From contig SHZD01000032.1 in assembly GCA_009692465.1 (NCBI GenBank), positions 1 to 40,371 on the forward strand: 40,371 nt of DNA. Direction: 5' to 3'. The notes under the pieces are model-generated. The model searched no databases and was not told the DNA's origin. It saw only the letters and a program-made list of their open reading frames with translations. The position numbers were made by a program, and so were the translations under genes. Each line of letters begins with the position of its first letter. The first letter of the stretch is position 1. The stretch comes from Myxococcales bacterium. Lineage in GTDB: Bacteria; Myxococcota_A; UBA9042. Below are positions 10,501-18,484 of this stretch, one piece after another.

Positions 10501-11220
10501 GTGCACGTGGCCAGCCATGACTTGGAAATTCGCGGGGCGGGCAATCTGCTCGGCGAGGAACAGTCGGGCCATATTGCCGAAATTGGCTATGATCTCTATA
10601 TCAAGCTGTTGCAAGAAGCGGTGGCAGAGCTGCGCGGCGACGAGCTGGGCGCGCCGGTGGACCCCGAAATCAAGACCTCGGTGACGGCGTTTTTGCCCGA
10701 TACCTATGTCCCCGATGCCAATCAGCGGCTGATGGCCTACAAGCGGCTGGCGGCAGTGCGGACCGAGGAAGAACTCGACGAAGCAGTGCGGCGGTTGGCG
10801 GATCGCTGGGGCAAGCTGCCGCAACCAGCGAAAAACTTAGTGCAAGCATTGGAGATTCGCGTTTTGGCGCTGCGGCTAGGTCTGGCCAAAGTGGAGCAGG
10901 GGCCGGCGGCGCTGGCGCTGACGTTGCACGAGCGCGGGCTGTTGCAGCCCGTTCATCTGTTGCCGTTGCTGAACAGTCAGCGCGGCACGCTGTGGCGGCT
11001 AAGCCCCGACATGGTGCTGAGTCGACCGCTGCATCGCAAAGAACAGGAAGAACCGGTGCGGGCGGTACAGGATGCTCTGCACTTCTTGCTCAAGCTGGCG
11101 GCGGATCCGCAGTTTGCGGTGATCGACCTGGCGCCCGAGCCGTTGCCGGTGGTCGCGGCGTTGCCGGTCGCGCCCAATCATGCCCGCCGCACGGGGCGCC
11201 TGCGCATAATTGGTCGCTAG
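7522..11220 (+). CDS. mfd: transcription-repair coupling factor Mfd
   Basis: 1232 residues, full family length. Mfd removes RNA polymerase stalled at DNA lesions and recruits UvrA. The UvrB-like N-terminus (residues ~1-400) is followed by the CarD-like RNA-polymerase-interacting domain near 520-600 (EGDYVVHTDHGIGRYVGL). The RecG-like translocase has Walker A GDVGYGKTE near 678, DEEH box DEEHRFGV near 778, TLSATPIPRTL, and the GRVGRS motif VI near 950. A C-terminal TRCF domain spans ~1060-1170. The start at ATG 7522 lacks a clear ribosome-binding site and lies 27 bp after the lipoprotein stop, so translation may depend on readthrough transcription from that gene. Confidence 0.98.
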   Translation: MALPPSTHIARPFDLQGLILSLEHNNPQTVLAAAEGAVLPFVLAALRQRLKRPLIVVAADSKRARQLREGLATFEAELWPGLPPVLAYEDNDVSPYQALAPLRAVVQRRLAAGYRLNLGLGIAAVVVTAEGLLRPTLSAQVLDRTTVLASVGSNFDRLEAIEMLQAGGYERVPVVEDAGTFALRGGGLDVWSALYERPVRVEMDGDDVADLRFFDAESQETLPESGLFDLLVPPARELVIDAPRLPAMEAALTDLANHLDVGNVELRSVLEELRAGHIIPGMECLVPAIAPERQTLLQLAVGSGALRPVVVVDNPDAVAQALQTAWSRHRDHYLSAQQAKQLCFAPEAIWATVAQVQQQLAVQTQLWVRPFSILEESVRLPTFFLEVGNNQLVSQQLREARGKDEGLRPLVQHIHTARLLKQLVVVAAHSEGGRQRLQAILRHYGVATELHEGPLRPSDIEDLRIRRDLDALLVLGGSGEGYVLQALHLVVFDEAEIFGQKSAKPDAAKRKTKASHALRDMAELAEGDYVVHTDHGIGRYVGLLRMEAGGCEQDFLLLLYKDDQRLYVPVANLERVQKYTSASEESGERAPQLDRLGHDRWLKSKRKAKKAVAEIAQHLVKLYAERQSRPGHAFSPPDEVFRQWEAQFVWEETVDQQRAIDDTILDLQLDRPMDRLVCGDVGYGKTEVAMRAAVKVALDGKQVAVLVPTTVLAEQHRLTFAERCKSLPIKIESLSRFRSAAEQKEVLERCAKGLTDIVVGTHRLLSKDVVFRDLGLLVIDEEHRFGVSHKETIKKLKSNVDCLTLSATPIPRTLQMATLGLRDLSLIATPPENRKSVRTLVCRGDDAVVSEALQRELARGGQVFYICNRITRLQGIADQLRALDPTVRPAIAHGQLDETALEDAMLAFMRRDANVLVTTTIVESGLDIPNANTMFIERADTFGLAQLYQLRGRVGRSNVRAYCYLMVPERERMTKDGMARVAVLERFSELGAGVHVASHDLEIRGAGNLLGEEQSGHIAEIGYDLYIKLLQEAVAELRGDELGAPVDPEIKTSVTAFLPDTYVPDANQRLMAYKRLAAVRTEEELDEAVRRLADRWGKLPQPAKNLVQALEIRVLALRLGLAKVEQGPAALALTLHERGLLQPVHLLPLLNSQRGTLWRLSPDMVLSRPLHRKEQEEPVRAVQDALHFLLKLAADPQFAVIDLAPEPLPVVAALPVAPNHARRTGRLRIIGR

Positions 11221-11300
11221 CCAATTACCTGCCGGCAGCCGATCAGCGAAAAAGGCTTGTTGTTGTCAACGCTTAGCTGGAAAAACAGTGGCGGCCCTGG

Positions 11301-12779
11301 CTAGGAGCCGGGAACATCCGGAGCCCCGCGGTGGGCCGCAAAAAGCGCAACGCCGGCTTGACCTTCCAACTTGGCCACCGCGTCCGCCAGCACCCGCTCC
11401 ACCAACTCGCGCTTGCTGGCGTGGTAGGTCACCGACAGCGAACTCATAGCGAAGCGATCGAGCACCGGCACCTCGGCGGCGGTCTGCAGGAACGCCGCCG
11501 CCTCCAAGCAGCTTTCAAAGCGGTCTTCGGGCAGCTTGGCGGTGGCTTTGACAATGAACTCGTACAGGTCGTCGGGAAGTTCGGGAATGATCCAGCGCGG
11601 ATCGGGCGTTGGCATATTGATGTGACGGGCGAACAACTGCTGCAACGTGTCGCCGTCAAAGGGCAATTCGCGGCAGCACATTTCGTAGGCCATAATACCC
11701 AGTGAATACAAATCGGCGCGCCCATCGAGCGGTTGACCCAAGATTTGCTCGGGGCTCATGTAGTACGGGGTGCCCATCACTTTGCCGCCCGGTCCCGAAG
11801 CGCCGCCACCCGGATTGGTGGCAATGCCAAAATCGAGCAGTTTGGCCTTGCCGTCCGTCAACAGGAACACGTTGGCCGGCTTGATATCGCGGTGAATCAG
11901 CCCCTGCTTGTGCGAATAGGCCAGGGCATCGGAGATTTCGCGCAAGATCCGCCGACAATTGGGCCAATCCAGCGGTTGACCGGAGTCGATGAGCGATTCC
12001 AGCAGGTCGCCGGTCAGCTTCTCCATCACAATAAAATGGGTGCCGTAGGCCTGTTCGGTGTCGAGCACTCGCACAATGTGATCGTGGTTCAGTTGCGCGA
12101 CTAGCCGCGCTTCATGCTGAAACAGGTCGGCAAAACCCGCATCAAAAACCAATGCATGCGAGAGCATCTTGAGCGCAACCGGGGTGCCGAGCGTCGGATG
12201 GATGGCCTCAAACACCGTCGCGACGCCGCCTGAGCCCAGTCGACCTTTGACTTTGTACTTGCCAACCTTACGAATCCCTTTGGATTCCATCAAACGTTCA
12301 CCAACCAAGCGCGTCAAGAACACCGCAGTATTGGGATGGCGGGCAAACAGCTCTTGCACCATCTGCTTGTTGATCCGCAGACAATGGACGGTTTCTTCGG
12401 CGACCACACTGGCGGTACGCGGTTCACGGGTAATCAGCGCCATCTCGCCAAACAGGGCTGGAGCGTTGATCGTGCGCTCAAACACCACGACATTCTTGTC
12501 GTTTCTGACGATAATTCGCATGGTGCCCGCGTCGAGCACAAACATGTCCTCGCCAGCTTCACCTTGCACCAGCACCGCGGTCCCGGCCACAAAAGTGACC
12601 TGCTCCATCGCGTCGCGAAACTGCTCTATGGCCTCTTCGGCCAAGCCGGCAAACAACGGCAGCGTCGCCCAAGATGTGGTGATCGACGATGGCGGCGGCG
12701 GAATCGGACTGGACAACCCGGCAAACTGCTGCGTCGCGGCATAGGGGGACTGGGTCTTTTCGGCGTTGGCGGTGGCCAT
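11301..12779 (-). CDS. cyclic-nucleotide-binding domain / Ser-Thr protein kinase fusion
   Basis: 492 residues. Residues ~35-165 are a cNMP-binding beta-barrel (LPLFAGLAEEAIEQF, FGEMALITREPRTASVVAEE, where the phosphate-binding cassette is recognisable). Residues ~172-430 are a Hanks-type kinase. It has glycine loop GSGGVATVF, VALKML with the ATP lysine, HRDIKPAN with the catalytic Asp near 298, DFG, GTPYYMSPEQ and DLYSLG, so all catalytic motifs are present. No transmembrane segment, so it is cytosolic. The arrangement suggests a kinase gated by a cyclic nucleotide or related ligand. It is convergent with mfd (80-bp gap) and divergent from the cyclophilin gene. The ATG start has AGGA upstream. 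Targets unknown; FHA proteins encoded later in the window are plausible phospho-Thr readers, by inference only. Confidence 0.93.
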   Translation of the reverse strand: MATANAEKTQSPYAATQQFAGLSSPIPPPPSSITTSWATLPLFAGLAEEAIEQFRDAMEQVTFVAGTAVLVQGEAGEDMFVLDAGTMRIIVRNDKNVVVFERTINAPALFGEMALITREPRTASVVAEETVHCLRINKQMVQELFARHPNTAVFLTRLVGERLMESKGIRKVGKYKVKGRLGSGGVATVFEAIHPTLGTPVALKMLSHALVFDAGFADLFQHEARLVAQLNHDHIVRVLDTEQAYGTHFIVMEKLTGDLLESLIDSGQPLDWPNCRRILREISDALAYSHKQGLIHRDIKPANVFLLTDGKAKLLDFGIATNPGGGASGPGGKVMGTPYYMSPEQILGQPLDGRADLYSLGIMAYEMCCRELPFDGDTLQQLFARHINMPTPDPRWIIPELPDDLYEFIVKATAKLPEDRFESCLEAAAFLQTAAEVPVLDRFAMSSLSVTYHASKRELVERVLADAVAKLEGQAGVALFAAHRGAPDVPGS

Positions 12780-12942
12780 CGGATTCCTGTCTACGGGCGG
12801 GCCAGAGCCGCGCGCGGGCGCCGATGGTAGAAGATCCCAACGCTAAATGCACCTTGTGGAAACTCGTCGCGCACGGCGAGCAGCAGACCAGTTTGGCCTT
12901 GCTGGAGACACAGCAACCAACGCGCCCGTGGTGGATATGTCA

Positions 12943-12972
12943 TTGTTGTTACACTTGTTTCCCAGCTATCTT
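12943..12972 (+). promoter_or_regulatory. weak candidate promoter upstream of cyclophilin gene
   Basis: TTGTTG (12943-12948), an 18-bp spacer and TATCTT (12967-12972) lie in the 301-bp divergent gap between the kinase gene and the ATG at 13081. It is the only promoter-like pair I see there. The reading frame is open upstream of 13081, but that stretch has no signal peptide and is treated as untranslated. Confidence 0.25.
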
Positions 12973-13080
12973 GACAGCCGGCAATCCGTCGTGGCCTTGG
13001 ATCGTGACCGCGACGGATCGTCGGCGGCAAGTTGGGCCCCGCAGCTTGACAAAGTCACGGCAGCTGGGCCCCAATGGGCC

Positions 13081-14109
13081 ATGCGTTGCTTAGCCTTTTT
13101 GCAAAATAGTGCCGCGGCCGCTCACCTTGGCGTCTGCGCCGCGCTGACCTTGGCCAGCGTCGCTTGTAGCAGCGCGGGTTCGACCACCCTGCTGCGACCG
13201 ACGGTGTCGCCAGCCCCGTCTGAAACCAGCGCTGAAGTGCTATCGGCGGCCGTCGCCACCGATTGGCGCCTGCTGGACCCCAAGCACACGTTGTACCTCG
13301 AGGTGCCGGCGATGCGGTCGCCCAGTGTGATCACGGAGTCGCCGCGGGACACTAAACACACGCCGCACCTCGAGTTGCCCAGCGATCGGGTGGTCATCGA
13401 GTTGGCGCCGACGTTGGCTCCGGCGCATGTGGCCAACATCTTGGCGCTAGCTGCTGCGAAGTTTTGGGACGGAGCGGCCATTTTGCGCGTCCAAGACAAC
13501 TACGTGGTGCAGTGGGGCGATCCGACTGAAAAGCGCGACCTTGGTTCCATTGACCGCCACCCGCCAGCCAATTACGCGGTAGCTGCCAAGGGCTTGGCGT
13601 TCACGCCGCTGCCCGATGGCGACGTCTACGCCGACCAGGTCGGCTGGTCGCAAGGCTTTCCAGTCGCCCGCGACGCCACCGAAACGCACATGTGGCCGCT
13701 GCACTGCTACTCGATGGTCGGAGTGGGGCGCGACATGCCGCCGGACGCCGGCACGGGCGCCGAGCTGTACACGGTGATCGGCCACGCGCCGCGCCATCTG
13801 GATCGCAATCTGGCGGTGGTCGGGCGGATCGTCGCCGGCATGGAATTGTTGACGGCGCTGCCGCGCGGCAAAGGCAAGCTGGGCTTTTACGAGACGCCGG
13901 CTGAGCGGGTGCCCATTGCCAGTGTGCGGGTGGCGAGCGAAATCGCCGCCGCCGAGCGGGTGGAACTGCAGATCCTGCGCACCGACACCGTGCTGTGGCA
14001 GCGCTACGTCAACGCCAAGCGCTGGCGCCGCGATCCGTTTTTCGTGCAGCCGAGCGGTCGGGTCGATATCTGTAATGTTCTGCCAGTGGTGCGGCCGGTT
14101 CCTAAATGA
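13081..14109 (+). CDS. exported cyclophilin-type peptidyl-prolyl isomerase
   Basis: 342 residues from ATG 13081. This start was chosen because it gives a signal peptide ([10 protein letters not shown], then [12 protein letters not shown]) with a plausible lipobox Cys. The frame is open back to 12847. A linker with two similar 'KHT.(Y/P)HLE(V/L)P' segments (near 68 and 97) leads into a cyclophilin domain: [42 protein letters not shown], then [29 protein letters not shown]. The Arg and Gln of the active-site strand are kept, but the usual FHR is LR. It is likely a periplasmic or outer-membrane-anchored folding factor. The C-terminal ~60 residues extend past the domain. It is followed by convergent structured element A. 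Confidence 0.82.
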   Translation: MRCLAFLQNSAAAAHLGVCAALTLASVACSSAGSTTLLRPTVSPAPSETSAEVLSAAVATDWRLLDPKHTLYLEVPAMRSPSVITESPRDTKHTPHLELPSDRVVIELAPTLAPAHVANILALAAAKFWDGAAILRVQDNYVVQWGDPTEKRDLGSIDRHPPANYAVAAKGLAFTPLPDGDVYADQVGWSQGFPVARDATETHMWPLHCYSMVGVGRDMPPDAGTGAELYTVIGHAPRHLDRNLAVVGRIVAGMELLTALPRGKGKLGFYETPAERVPIASVRVASEIAAAERVELQILRTDTVLWQRYVNAKRWRRDPFFVQPSGRVDICNVLPVVRPVPK

Positions 14110-14125
14110 CTTGAGCACTCCATAC

Positions 14126-14286
14126 GCTAGAGACCCGACCAATTAACGCCGAACCTCAAAGAACTCCCAAACAAAACGGAGCGGCCTGACGCCAACCCGC
14201 AGGCCACTGAATAAGTGGCGCAGGCTCGCGACCCACAAAGCAAGCACTGAGACGCCGAGCAAATCTTATTTGATCGGCTCTCTAGC
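14126..14286 (-). repeat. structured intergenic element, copy A
   Basis: The outer closing stem pairs GCTAGAGACCCGA (14126-14138) with TCGGCTCTCTAGC (14274-14286), 12 of 13 positions. The inner part has AACGGAGCG (14175-14183), a hairpin GCCACT/AGTGGC (14203-14219), the conserved core GCGACCCACAAAGCAAGCA (14228-14246) and a second hairpin at 14254-14278 with an AAAT-CTT-ATTT tip. The closing stem includes the TAG stop of pyrC' (14282-14284). It shares core and architecture with copies B, C and D. It may end the pyr transcript or be a small mobile repeat. Strand is assigned by the adjacent gene. Confidence 0.75.
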
Positions 14287-15568
14287 CAGCAAAGCTAACG
14301 CGGCCCTCAAACACGGTGAGGGTCACCCGACCGACCAGAGGCTTGCCCCACACAGGCGAATTGCGGCTCTTGCTCAAACTGGTGGACCTATCCAACTGCC
14401 AGTGCGCGGTCGGATCAAGCACTGCCAAGGTCGCGGGTTGGCCGTCATGCAACTCTGGCGGTGGCAGCCCCAGAATCGCACGCGGCATATTGACGGTCGC
14501 CCGGACCACCGTCGCTTCGTCCAATTCGCCGGCGCCGATCAGTTCGCACAACAGCGGCCACGCGGTTTGCAGGCCGATGGCCCCCGGTTGCGCGCGATCG
14601 AATTCCACTTCTTTTTCAGCGAGCCCCCACGGCTGGTGATCGCAAGTGATGGCATCGATGGTGCCGTCGCGCAGACCCTGGAGCAGCGCTTGGCGATCGG
14701 ACTCCTCGCGCAGCGGCGCGGCCAAGCGCAAGTTGACTTCATACTTGGCCAACTGCGCGTCGGTCAACAGTAAATTCCAGATACTGACCGCGGCCGTCAC
14801 CGCAATGCCATCGCGCTTAGCGTTGGCCACATGCTGCACCGAGCGCGCCGAGGTCAGGCGAGCCACATGCAGGCGACCCCGCGCCAACTGGCACACCGCG
14901 ATGTCGCGGGCCACGGCGATGTGTTCAGCGGCGGCCGGAATGCCCTTGAGCCCCAAGCGAGTCGACCACTTGCCCTCGTGCATGACCCCAGCGCCGGCCA
15001 AGTCGACGTCGAGCGGTTGGGTGACCACGCCCTTGTCAAAGCTGCGCGCATACTCCATGGCCCGCCGCAACATCCGCGACGACAGCACCGGGCGATCGGC
15101 GTCGCCAAACGCCACCGCGCCCGCTTCACTCATTTCGCCCATCGGCGCCAGCGTCTGGCCTTGCAGGCGATGGGTCAGCGCGCCAATCGGCAACAAGTCA
15201 CACAAGCCCAGATCGCGAGCACGGCGCACAATCAGCTCGGTGACGGCGTGATCGTCATTGCTGGGCTGGGTGTCCGGCGCCACGGCGACCGCCACGTAGC
15301 CACCCGCCGCGGCGCAGCGCGACAGCGACAACAGATCCTCATCCTGCTCTTGGCCGGGCTCGCGGCCCGCAGCACACAACTCGACCATGCCGGGCGTCAG
15401 CCAACAGCCTGTCGCATCCACCACTTGGGCGCCAGCAATGTCCAAATGCTCGCCGAGCGCAGCAACGTGGCCGCCGACCAGAAACACATTGCACGTCTGC
15501 GGTGGCAAATTAGCCCAACCGCGCAAGTCTGCCCCAACGATCAACAGGTTATCCGCGATGGTGTGCAT
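14282..15568 (-). CDS. pyrC: PyrC' - dihydroorotase homologue lacking metal ligands
   Basis: 428 residues, amidohydrolase fold of the dihydroorotase family: WLTPGMVEL at the start of the barrel and ITCDHQPWGLAEKEVEF with GLQTAWP near the end. The HxH metal motif (normally LHVHLREPG) is LCAAGREPG, with Cys65 and Ala67 replacing both His. The HCED-type ligand is replaced in VTQPLDVDL, and the HxxHVS ligand is Arg in LHVARLTS. A catalytically dead enzyme is therefore likely. In Pseudomonas an inactive PyrC' is required to assemble the PyrB dodecamer; this gene lies 6 bp after pyrB, which supports the same role. A functional dihydroorotase should be encoded elsewhere. Confidence 0.88.
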   Translation of the reverse strand: MHTIADNLLIVGADLRGWANLPPQTCNVFLVGGHVAALGEHLDIAGAQVVDATGCWLTPGMVELCAAGREPGQEQDEDLLSLSRCAAAGGYVAVAVAPDTQPSNDDHAVTELIVRRARDLGLCDLLPIGALTHRLQGQTLAPMGEMSEAGAVAFGDADRPVLSSRMLRRAMEYARSFDKGVVTQPLDVDLAGAGVMHEGKWSTRLGLKGIPAAAEHIAVARDIAVCQLARGRLHVARLTSARSVQHVANAKRDGIAVTAAVSIWNLLLTDAQLAKYEVNLRLAAPLREESDRQALLQGLRDGTIDAITCDHQPWGLAEKEVEFDRAQPGAIGLQTAWPLLCELIGAGELDEATVVRATVNMPRAILGLPPPELHDGQPATLAVLDPTAHWQLDRSTSLSKSRNSPVWGKPLVGRVTLTVFEGRVSFAG

Positions 15569-15574
15569 GGTATT

Positions 15575-16528
15575 CTAGCCTCCCACCGCGTCGAGACCAC
15601 GGGTTGCCGCCACCGCGTACAACACCGCCATGCGCACCGCCACCCCGTTTTCCACTTGCTGCAAGATGACCGACTGCTCGCCATCGGCGACCTCGGGCGC
15701 AATCTCGACGCCGCGGTTCATCGGCCCGGGATGCATGACCAGCGCGTGTGGCTGCGCCAGCTTCAGACGGGCGGCATCCAAACCAAAAAAACGATGATAT
15801 TCATGGGCATGAGGGATCAGATCATTGCCCTGGCGCTCGCGTTGAATCCGCAACATCATGACCACATCGGCGCCTTCAATGGCTGGCTCGGCCCTGGCGT
15901 GCACCGAACAGCCGAATTGCTCCAAACCGGGCGGCAACATGGTCGCCGGACCGGCTACGTGGACATGCGCTCCGAGCTTGGCCAGCCCGTGCAAGTTCGA
16001 GCGCGCCACCCGGCTGTGGGCAATATCACCAATGATTGCAACCTTCTTGCCGGTAAGGTCCCCCAGTTTTTCGCGCATGGTGTACAGGTCGAGCAAGCCC
16101 TGAGTTGGATGCTCGTGGGCGCCGTCGCCGGCATTGACCACCCCGCAGTTCAGGCGCTCGGCTAAAAAGTGCGGCGCTCCGGCCGAACTATGCCGAATCA
16201 CAACAATATCGGGAGCCATCGCCTCCAAGTTGCGCGCGGTGTCCAACAACGTTTCGCCCTTGGATAGCGACGACGTTGAGGCCGCAAAACCCATGGTGTC
16301 GGCGCTCAGACGCTTGGCCGCTAGCTCAAAACTCATCTTGGTACGTGTTGAATTTTCAACAAAAAACGTGAGGACCGTCACGCCGCGCAGCGTTGGCAGC
16401 TTTTTGATGCGCCGCTGATTGACGGCCTTCATCTGCGCGGCCAAATCCAGCAGCGCCGTGATCTGGTCGGCATTGAGGTCTTCTAGCCCCAACAAGTGGC
16501 GCAATTGCAGAGCACTTGGAGCCGTCAT
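15575..16528 (-). CDS. pyrB: aspartate carbamoyltransferase catalytic subunit
   Basis: Catalyses carbamoyl phosphate + aspartate to carbamoyl aspartate, the committed step of pyrimidine synthesis. It has the carbamoyl-phosphate motif FFVENSTRTKMSFELAAKRL, SLSKGETLLDT, HPTQGLLDLYT, and MHPGPMNRGVEI near the C-terminus. About 317 residues from ATG 16528 (MTAPSAL), normal length. GTG 16537 is an in-frame alternative, and neither start has a clear ribosome-binding site. It lies between pyrR and pyrC' in a tight minus-strand operon. No pyrI-like regulatory subunit is present, consistent with the PyrB-PyrC' class of enzyme. Confidence 0.96.
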   Translation of the reverse strand: MTAPSALQLRHLLGLEDLNADQITALLDLAAQMKAVNQRRIKKLPTLRGVTVLTFFVENSTRTKMSFELAAKRLSADTMGFAASTSSLSKGETLLDTARNLEAMAPDIVVIRHSSAGAPHFLAERLNCGVVNAGDGAHEHPTQGLLDLYTMREKLGDLTGKKVAIIGDIAHSRVARSNLHGLAKLGAHVHVAGPATMLPPGLEQFGCSVHARAEPAIEGADVVMMLRIQRERQGNDLIPHAHEYHRFFGLDAARLKLAQPHALVMHPGPMNRGVEIAPEVADGEQSVILQQVENGVAVRMAVLYAVAATRGLDAVGG

Positions 16529-16557
16529 GGCAAACACAAGGTCATGGTAAAACTAGC

Positions 16558-17106
16558 CTATTCGTTGTGGACCTGCACCACCGAATGCAAGCGACCCGCA
16601 CTGTCGCAGCGCACCTGGACTTTGCAGTCGGGCGGCACGTCGAGTCGGTAGCCAGTGGCGTCCGGGGCAATCGGCAACTCGCGTCCGCCACGATCGAGCA
16701 GCACCGCCAGCCCCACCGACTGCGGTCGGCCAAAATCGACCACAGCGTTCAGGGCGGCGCGCACGGTGCGACCGGTGTACAGCACGTCGTCGACCAGCAT
16801 CACGCGCCGCCCGGTTAGATCGCCCGGCAGTTCGGTCTGGCCCTCAGCAATTCTGGGCCCTTTGAGCCACATGTCATCGCGGTACATGCTGATATCGAGA
16901 GCGCCGACCTGAGGTGCTGTGCCCAGCGTCACCCCCACCAGTCGCGCCAGCTCATGGGCCACTGCCACGCCGCCACGACGAATCCCAATAAACCACGGAA
17001 AATCGCCGCCAGATTGCGCCCACGGCAACGCCAAGATCTCGTCGGTCAAGTTGCGCATCACCTGGTCGAGGTGGGCGCGATCGAGCAACAGCGTGGCTTC
17101 GCTCAT
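16558..17106 (-). CDS. pyrR: PyrR pyrimidine operon regulator / uracil phosphoribosyltransferase
   Basis: 182 residues from ATG 17106 (MSEATLLLDRAHL). That ATG overlaps the lepB stop as ATGA, which decides the start over the in-frame codon at 17130. The type I phosphoribosyltransferase fold has the PRPP loop VMLVDDVLYTGRTVRAAL, preceded by FIGIRRGGVAVAHEL. In Firmicutes PyrR is an RNA-binding attenuator; in pseudomonads it sits in a pyrR-pyrB-pyrC' operon as here. I see no obvious PyrR-type attenuator before lepB, though that leader holds several hairpins. Confidence 0.95.
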   Translation of the reverse strand: MSEATLLLDRAHLDQVMRNLTDEILALPWAQSGGDFPWFIGIRRGGVAVAHELARLVGVTLGTAPQVGALDISMYRDDMWLKGPRIAEGQTELPGDLTGRRVMLVDDVLYTGRTVRAALNAVVDFGRPQSVGLAVLLDRGGRELPIAPDATGYRLDVPPDCKVQVRCDSAGRLHSVVQVHNE

Positions 17107-18224
17107 AGGTCTGGGTTCCAGTTGGCGCAATCGAGATCGGGCGCCTCTTGGTGAATGACTTCAAACATGCGAGTCAATTCAGGGCGATACCAGTCGTCAA
17201 CAAAAGCCCACCAGCGCACCCCGGCCTTGCCTTTGACGGTGTCGAGCGGGACCAGCCCAAAGAAGCGGCCATCTTTGCTGTTGTCGCGGTTGTCGCCCAT
17301 GACCAGCATGTGACCGGCAGGGACCAAGTAGTCGGGAAAGTGGTTGTTCTCCGGCGGGCTGTAGCCCATGGTGTGCGGCCCGTAGCGCAGGCCGCTCCAC
17401 ATCGCGGGCGGCCAATCGGAGTTGTTGTCGCCGTCGAGCAGGCCCAAAGCGGGCGAAACGTGATGTTGAGCGATGTACAATTGGCCGCCGATGCACTCGC
17501 GCGTCACTTTGCACTTGTAACCACCCAAGGACGCCTGCCCGCAATCCGCCGCCTGCTGCAGCACCTTGCGCTTGATCGGCTTGCCGTCGATGAAGATGAC
17601 GTTGTCGACCATTCGGACTTTTTGTCCTGCCACCGCGACCACCCGCTTGATCAAGTCTTTGCCGGCCGAATCCGCATCGTCATCGTACGGATACTCAAAC
17701 ACAATAATTTCGCCGGGCTTGGGTTCGCGCCAGGTCATGTATTTTAGCCGCGTGAACGGAATCTTAAGTCCATACAAGAACTTATTGACGAACAGGTGGT
17801 CGTGAATCTGCAGCGTCTGGATCATCGACCCGGTCGGAATCTTAAAGGCCTCGAACACAAAGGCGCGAATCCCCAGCGTAAGCAGCAAGGCAATGGCGAT
17901 GGCCTCGACCAGTTCGCGGGTCGGCGACTTGCGAAATTGGCCGAGGTGAATCGACAGGGCTTCATCAAACTGCGCGACTGTTTTATCGAAAACCGTGATT
18001 TGTTCGGTGTTGGCGTCGCCAGGAGTCTGGGCGCGCGTCACCCGCAACGCACTCAACTGATCGCGCAGCAGCCGCAAAACCTCGGGCGGCAGCAGCTTGC
18101 CGCGTTTGCGCAGCAGGTTTTCGCCTGTGCTTTCAAGGTATTCGCAGCGTTCGCGCAATTCACGCAACGCCCGACGCAGCGCCTTGGGGTCGGCAGGCAG
18201 AGTGTGCGACTGGCTTTGGTTCAA
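17103..18224 (-). CDS. lepB: signal peptidase I
   Basis: Cleaves signal peptides at the membrane outer face. Catalytic Ser is in IPTGSMIQTL and catalytic Lys in DLIKRVVAVAGQ; the C-terminal signature is GDNRDNSKDGRFFGLV. A hydrophobic segment (LVEAIAIALLLTLGIRAFVF) precedes the active site. The ~110 residues before it are a charged helical cytoplasmic extension (LRRALRELRERCEYLE) longer than usual. No ATG opens the frame. TTG 18224 is my choice, and TTG 18293 lies inside a hairpin. Its stop overlaps the pyrR start by 4 bp, so it is translationally coupled to pyrimidine genes, an unusual pairing. Confidence 0.92.
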   Translation of the reverse strand: MNQSQSHTLPADPKALRRALRELRERCEYLESTGENLLRKRGKLLPPEVLRLLRDQLSALRVTRAQTPGDANTEQITVFDKTVAQFDEALSIHLGQFRKSPTRELVEAIAIALLLTLGIRAFVFEAFKIPTGSMIQTLQIHDHLFVNKFLYGLKIPFTRLKYMTWREPKPGEIIVFEYPYDDDADSAGKDLIKRVVAVAGQKVRMVDNVIFIDGKPIKRKVLQQAADCGQASLGGYKCKVTRECIGGQLYIAQHHVSPALGLLDGDNNSDWPPAMWSGLRYGPHTMGYSPPENNHFPDYLVPAGHMLVMGDNRDNSKDGRFFGLVPLDTVKGKAGVRWWAFVDDWYRPELTRMFEVIHQEAPDLDCANWNPDL

Positions 18225-18291
18225 GAGGTTTGTCCGGCAACGCCGTGAAATCTGGCAAGAGTGCCGAACTGGGCCCTGCAGGTAGGGCCAC

Positions 18292-18330
18292 AACCGGCGC
18301 GGGAGCGTACAACCCCCCGCCGGTTTTTTT
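18292..18330 (+). terminator. intrinsic terminator on plus strand
   Basis: AACCGGCG (18292-18299) pairs with CGCCGGTT (18318-18325), followed by seven T (18324-18330). This is a textbook Rho-independent terminator, but only in the plus direction, while genes on both sides run minus. A second hairpin, GGCCCT/AGGGCC, lies just beside it at about 18272-18289. It may stop antisense transcription or end an unrecognised plus transcript. Confidence 0.7.
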
Positions 18331-18344
18331 CAATCCCGCCAGAT

Positions 18345-18484
18345 TAGGGCCCGAGCAGGAGTTACTCGATCGATCCCCGATAGAAACGGAGCGTCGAGTC
18401 GGCTTGTAAAGCCGCGAGTCAGCGACCCACCAAGCAAGCATTGGGCCGGTGTGCAAAATCGACTTGATTTTGCACGGGCCCTTA
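18345..18484 (-). repeat. structured intergenic element, copy B
   Basis: Closing stem AGGGCCCG (18346-18353) with CGGGCCCT (18475-18482), ending in the stop codon of the Cys-rich lipoprotein gene (18482-18484). Inside: an ACTCGATCGAT segment shared with copy C, AACGGAGCG (18385-18393), hairpin CGGCTT-GTA-AAGCCG (18400-18414), core GCGACCCACCAAGCAAGCA (18422-18440) and a perfect 10-bp hairpin GTGCAAAATC-GACTT-GATTTTGCAC (18451-18475). It is the cleanest copy of the family. It may act as 3' end structure for the lipoprotein mRNA. Confidence 0.82.

Noticed and set aside
14831-16165. 444-codon open frame on the plus strand
   Set aside because: It lies antisense to pyrC' and pyrB, has no recognisable domain, and its composition follows the opposite-strand codons.
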